From Sphingomonas sp. BK580 (GTDB lineage Bacteria > Pseudomonadota > Alphaproteobacteria > Sphingomonadales > Sphingomonadaceae), in contig NZ_JACIAY010000004.1 in NCBI RefSeq assembly GCF_014194975.1, forward strand, positions 1 to 64,000: a DNA stretch of 64,000 bases, read 5' to 3'. Made by a program: the position numbers and the translations under genes. Below the pieces are notes generated by a model. The model made no database searches. It had not been told where the DNA came from and worked only from the letters and a program-made list of their open reading frames with translations. Below are positions 61,525-64,000 of the stretch, one piece after another. Within the stretch, counting starts at the first letter, position 1. Each line of letters starts with the position of its first letter.

Positions 61525-62307
61525 TCAGCGGCGGGCGCGGCGCAGCCACAGCGGCGCGAGCGCGACCCAGATGATGGTGACGAACGCGAGCAGCTGGCGC
61601 GTCTGTTCGGCGCCACCGGGCAGGTAGCCGAACCCGCCGAGCGCGGCGGCGTAGAGCAGGAAGGAGGCCAGCGCGACCGCGATCGCGGCGGCGTCGGGCT
61701 GGCCGCCGCTGTCCTGCGTGCCGAACCAGCGCAGCGCGACGACGAAGACGCCGATCACCGCGATCAGGATCAGCCGCACCGATCGGTCCTCGCCCGCGAT
61801 GCCCGTGGCGAGCGGGTAGAGCGCCACCGCCTCGACCGGGAAGAGCTTGGCCACGCTGGTGTAATATGGCTCGATCGGCGCCGCCGTGGGGAGCGGCGCG
61901 AGAACCTGCCGCGTCGGCTCGTCGCGGGCGCGGTCGAGCCGCAGTGCCCCGCGCAAGAGGGCGGCGGATCGGGCGGGGGCGGCGATCCCGGGCGGCTCGG
62001 CGCGCAGCGCGGCGGTCGCGCGCGATACCGCGGCGGCGTAGCGCTCCACCGCGACGTCGGTGGGCATCAGCCGCTCGCCCTCGCGCCGCGCCTCGATCGA
62101 GCGGTCGAGCACCGCGGCGAACACCGCGGCGTCGCCCGGCACGGTGATCAGTGTCGCCGCGAAATGGTCGAGCGCGTCGCCCAAGGCGGTGCGCAGCCCG
62201 AACAGCCGGTCGAAATAGCGCGGCAGGAAGCGCCCGTCGGCGACGTAGGATTGCACCTGCTCGGCGAGCGCGTCGGTGGCGGCGAGCGCCTCGGCATAGC
62301 GGGTCAT
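61525..62307 (-). CDS. Hypothetical three-TM membrane protein
   Basis: A 260-residue protein of no family I recognise. The first 165 residues are soluble and mostly helical, including RFLPRYFDRLFGLRTALGDA. The C-terminal third holds three membrane helices (about residues 180-197, 207-229 and 236-254) and ends in WLRRARR. The ribosome site GAGGAGG overlaps the stop of the upstream lipoprotein gene, and the M4 protease starts 20 bases downstream, so this is a tight operon. It might anchor or sense for the protease system; that is inference from position only. Confidence 0.7.
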   Translation of the reverse strand: MTRYAEALAATDALAEQVQSYVADGRFLPRYFDRLFGLRTALGDALDHFAATLITVPGDAAVFAAVLDRSIEARREGERLMPTDVAVERYAAAVSRATAALRAEPPGIAAPARSAALLRGALRLDRARDEPTRQVLAPLPTAAPIEPYYTSVAKLFPVEAVALYPLATGIAGEDRSVRLILIAVIGVFVVALRWFGTQDSGGQPDAAAIAVALASFLLYAAALGGFGYLPGGAEQTRQLLAFVTIIWVALAPLWLRRARR

Positions 62308-62317
62308 GCCGTCCTCC

Positions 62318-63310
62318 TCACAGCGGGCGCGCGACGGTGGCGACCAGTGCGAGCGCGCGCGCGATCCGGTCGAGGTTGAGTTTGGCCGCGGCGCTGCGCT
62401 GCGCGGGGGTCAGTCGCCCCGACAGCGCCGCGCGGAGATCGGCCTGGGCGGTGGACGCCAGCGCCAGCGCGTCCGCCACCGCCGCGGCGCGCGCCGGGCC
62501 GGTGCGCGCCGCCTCGCGTGCGGCGAACACGCGCGCGGCGAGCTGCTCGCGCTGTTCGGCGGTGAGGTCGGCGCGGTGGCGCAGATAGGTGCGGAACAAG
62601 GCGTTACCGTAGAGGTCGTCGGCGCTGCGGGCGGCGGTACGGCCCCAACCCTCGACCTCGCCGCGCAGCTCGGCCAACGCGCGGTCGACCGCATCGCCGC
62701 GCTCCTCCACCAGCGCGCGGACCTTGCCGGCGGTGCGCGCCTCGCGCGCGAGCTCGGCGGCGAAGGCGGCGAGCGCGACTAGCCCCTGGCCGCGCGGTGC
62801 CGCCGGATCGGCGTCGGCCACGCCCGCCGCGGCCGCGACGCGGCCGACCCGCTCGGCGAAGGCGGTCAGCTCGGCGGAGACGTCGGTCGTGGGGGCGGCG
62901 ACGACCGTCGCCAGCGCCTCGACATAGTCGCCCACCGCGGCGAGCAGCGCGACGCGCGGTTCGAGCAGCGCGCGCGGGCTGGTGCCGACGTCGATGCTGA
63001 GCGCGGCATAGCCGGGCGCTGGCGTGTCGCCCTCGGGGCAGAGCGGCGCCGGCGACGCACCGGCGCCGGTCGGCACCTGGAGGCGCAGCGGCGTGGCGGG
63101 CAGGCAGCTGGGGTCGCTGGCGACCAGCGCCGCGGCGGCTTCGCGCCGGCGCTGCTCGACCGAGTCGAGATAGGCGGCGGTGGCGGTGAGCGCCTCGCGC
63201 CCGCGCGCGGCGACATCGGTCGCCGCCTGGGCGCGCAGGGCGTTGGTCGCGCAGCCGGTGAGCAGCAGCGCGGCGGCGAGCGCGGCGGTGGGCGGGACGG
63301 GTCGGCGCAT
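62318..63310 (-). CDS. Hypothetical helical lipoprotein
   Basis: A 330-residue predicted lipoprotein with lipobox LLLTGC at about residue 20. The mature chain is nearly all helical and Ala/Arg/Glu-rich (for example AAAYLDSVEQRRREAAAALV), suggesting coiled coils, with a small loop carrying two cysteines (SDPSCLPATP and APLCPEGD). I do not recognise the family. It is the first gene of the operon with the three-TM protein, M4 protease and inhibitor. It would be envelope-anchored while the protease lacks a signal, so a direct meeting is not obvious. Confidence 0.72.
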   Translation of the reverse strand: MRRPVPPTAALAAALLLTGCATNALRAQAATDVAARGREALTATAAYLDSVEQRRREAAAALVASDPSCLPATPLRLQVPTGAGASPAPLCPEGDTPAPGYAALSIDVGTSPRALLEPRVALLAAVGDYVEALATVVAAPTTDVSAELTAFAERVGRVAAAAGVADADPAAPRGQGLVALAAFAAELAREARTAGKVRALVEERGDAVDRALAELRGEVEGWGRTAARSADDLYGNALFRTYLRHRADLTAEQREQLAARVFAAREAARTGPARAAAVADALALASTAQADLRAALSGRLTPAQRSAAAKLNLDRIARALALVATVARPL

Positions 63311-63374
63311 GGCGGGCGGCTTACCTCCATCTCAGCGGGCGAGATCACCGAATCGGGTCACGTCGCCGATCCCA

Positions 63375-63394
63375 TGTTCCATGCCTGTTCCATG
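63375..63394. promoter_or_regulatory. Tandem TGTTCCATG direct repeats
   Basis: TGTTCCATG occurs twice with an 11-base period, about one helical turn, in the gap between the lipoprotein operon and the aldo/keto reductase. The spacing would suit an activator or repressor reading one face of DNA. Confidence 0.3.
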
Positions 63395-63517
63395 TAGGAC
63401 AGCGCAAAGCGGTGGGTCGCGGCGGAAAAGGCGCGGCGGGACGATGGCGAGCAGCGGTGGACGGCGGAACGCGTCGGGATGCGTCGCGCTTGGACAGTCT
63501 CGGAGCTGGTACCCGAC

Positions 63518-63553
63518 CTCCCGCACCCACCTCGGCGGACGCCAGGGTGGTGG
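63518..63553. repeat. Degenerate type A REP-like arm
   Basis: CCCACCTCGGCGGACGCCAGGGTGGTGG is a decayed version of the type A right arm seen at 43949. No partner arm is evident. Confidence 0.45.
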
Positions 63554-63591
63554 TTGGTCATGTACTCTCCCAGCGATTCGCAGGAGCCGCC

Positions 63592-64000
63592 ATGCCTTTC
63601 CACCCACCCGGTCCCCTCGGTTTCGGCGGCGCGCCGCTCGGCAATATGTATGAGGTCGTCGACGAGGCGATCGCGACCGATGCGCTGCGCGCCGCCTGGG
63701 ACAGCGGCGTGCGCTATTTCGACACCGCGCCGCATTACGGCAGCGGCCTGTCCGAGCACCGCTTCGGCGCGGTGCTGCGCGACTATCCGCGCGATGAGTT
63801 CGTCCTGTCCACCAAGGTCGGTCGGCTGCTCCGCCCCGACTCTAGCCGGCCCGAGAACCCGCCGTTCCGGCACGGCCTGCCGTTCCGCGTCGAGCCCGAT
63901 TACGGCTATGACGCCACCTTGCGCTCGATCGAGGACAGCCTGCAGCGGCTCGGGCTGGCGCGGATCGACGTCGCCTTCGTCCACGACCTCGCCGCCGACC
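63592..64000 (+). CDS. Aldo/keto reductase (5' part; runs off the window)
   Basis: At least 136 residues of an aldo/keto reductase, still open at the right edge. It begins MPFHPPGPLGFGGAPLGNMY and shows RYFDTAPHYGSGLSE, which includes the catalytic Asp and Tyr. STKVGR supplies the Lys, and SIEDSLQRLGLARIDVAFVH is the family helix and strand. This matches the D-threo-aldose 1-dehydrogenase / L-fucose dehydrogenase / pyridoxal 4-dehydrogenase branch. CAGGAG precedes the ATG. It is divergent from the lipoprotein operon. The substrate could be a sugar or pyridoxal. Confidence 0.85.
   Translation, partial: MPFHPPGPLGFGGAPLGNMYEVVDEAIATDALRAAWDSGVRYFDTAPHYGSGLSEHRFGAVLRDYPRDEFVLSTKVGRLLRPDSSRPENPPFRHGLPFRVEPDYGYDATLRSIEDSLQRLGLARIDVAFVHDLAAD

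Noticed and set aside
1..64000. tRNA, rRNA, prophage, insertion sequence or plasmid functions
   Set aside because: No tRNA-like cloverleaf, transposase, integrase, capsid or replication gene was recognised. This was a visual search; tRNAscan-SE or Infernal would settle the RNA question.

Overview
The window is GC-rich (about 70%) and densely coded. Four large TonB-dependent receptors, two of them of the Xanthomonas/Caulobacter type, point to an oligotrophic alphaproteobacterium, most likely a Sphingomonas or close relative. So do the hexuronate genes, a Rieske oxygenase, frequent GTG starts and many short palindromic intergenic repeats. No rRNA, tRNA, CRISPR array, transposase, integrase or plasmid origin was seen.

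Layout. 181-4101: GH43 glycosidase and a TonB receptor. 4292-6161: SWIB protein and a secreted M20 peptidase. 6468-11377: BetI-like TetR regulator, Rieske oxygenase, flavin oxidoreductase and amino-acid/polyamine permease, with a clear operator between regulator and oxygenase. 11376-18129: TPR-sulfotransferase, GAF protein, three-module phosphorelay kinase, small unknown proteins and a HAD phosphatase. 18360-25899: two TonB receptors flanking a small secreted protein and a PLP sulfur-amino-acid enzyme. 26139-28153: an OmpR/EnvZ-type two-component pair.

28433-32860 is a complete counterpart of the E. coli yjfIJKLMC set: a PspA-like coiled coil, DUF2170, DUF2491, DUF350, DUF1190 lipoprotein and glutathionylspermidine-synthase-like ATP-grasp enzyme. 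Here it is split into two divergent arms. Then come pncB, a metallophosphoesterase and a single-chain GH18-like/NodB/GT2 polysaccharide synthase.

38926-55212 looks like one carbohydrate regulon. A leftward operon carries a two-domain 3-keto-disaccharide hydrolase (DUF1080), three Gfo/Idh/MocA oxidoreductases and ApbE. A FadR/GntR regulator is divergent from it, followed by a TonB receptor and uxuA-uxaC-uxuB plus a hexuronate-type MFS transporter. FadR-like palindromes lie in front of both arms, and the second directly abuts a TATAAT -10 box. The apbE gene carries about 200 bp of intergenic repeat DNA read through in frame.

55379-64000: a periplasmic penicillin-acylase-family enzyme, a hybrid kinase, and a four-gene operon (lipoprotein, three-TM protein, protealysin-type M4 protease, emfourin-like inhibitor). 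An aldo/keto reductase runs off the right edge. At least sixteen REP/BIME-like repeats of several families are scattered between the genes.
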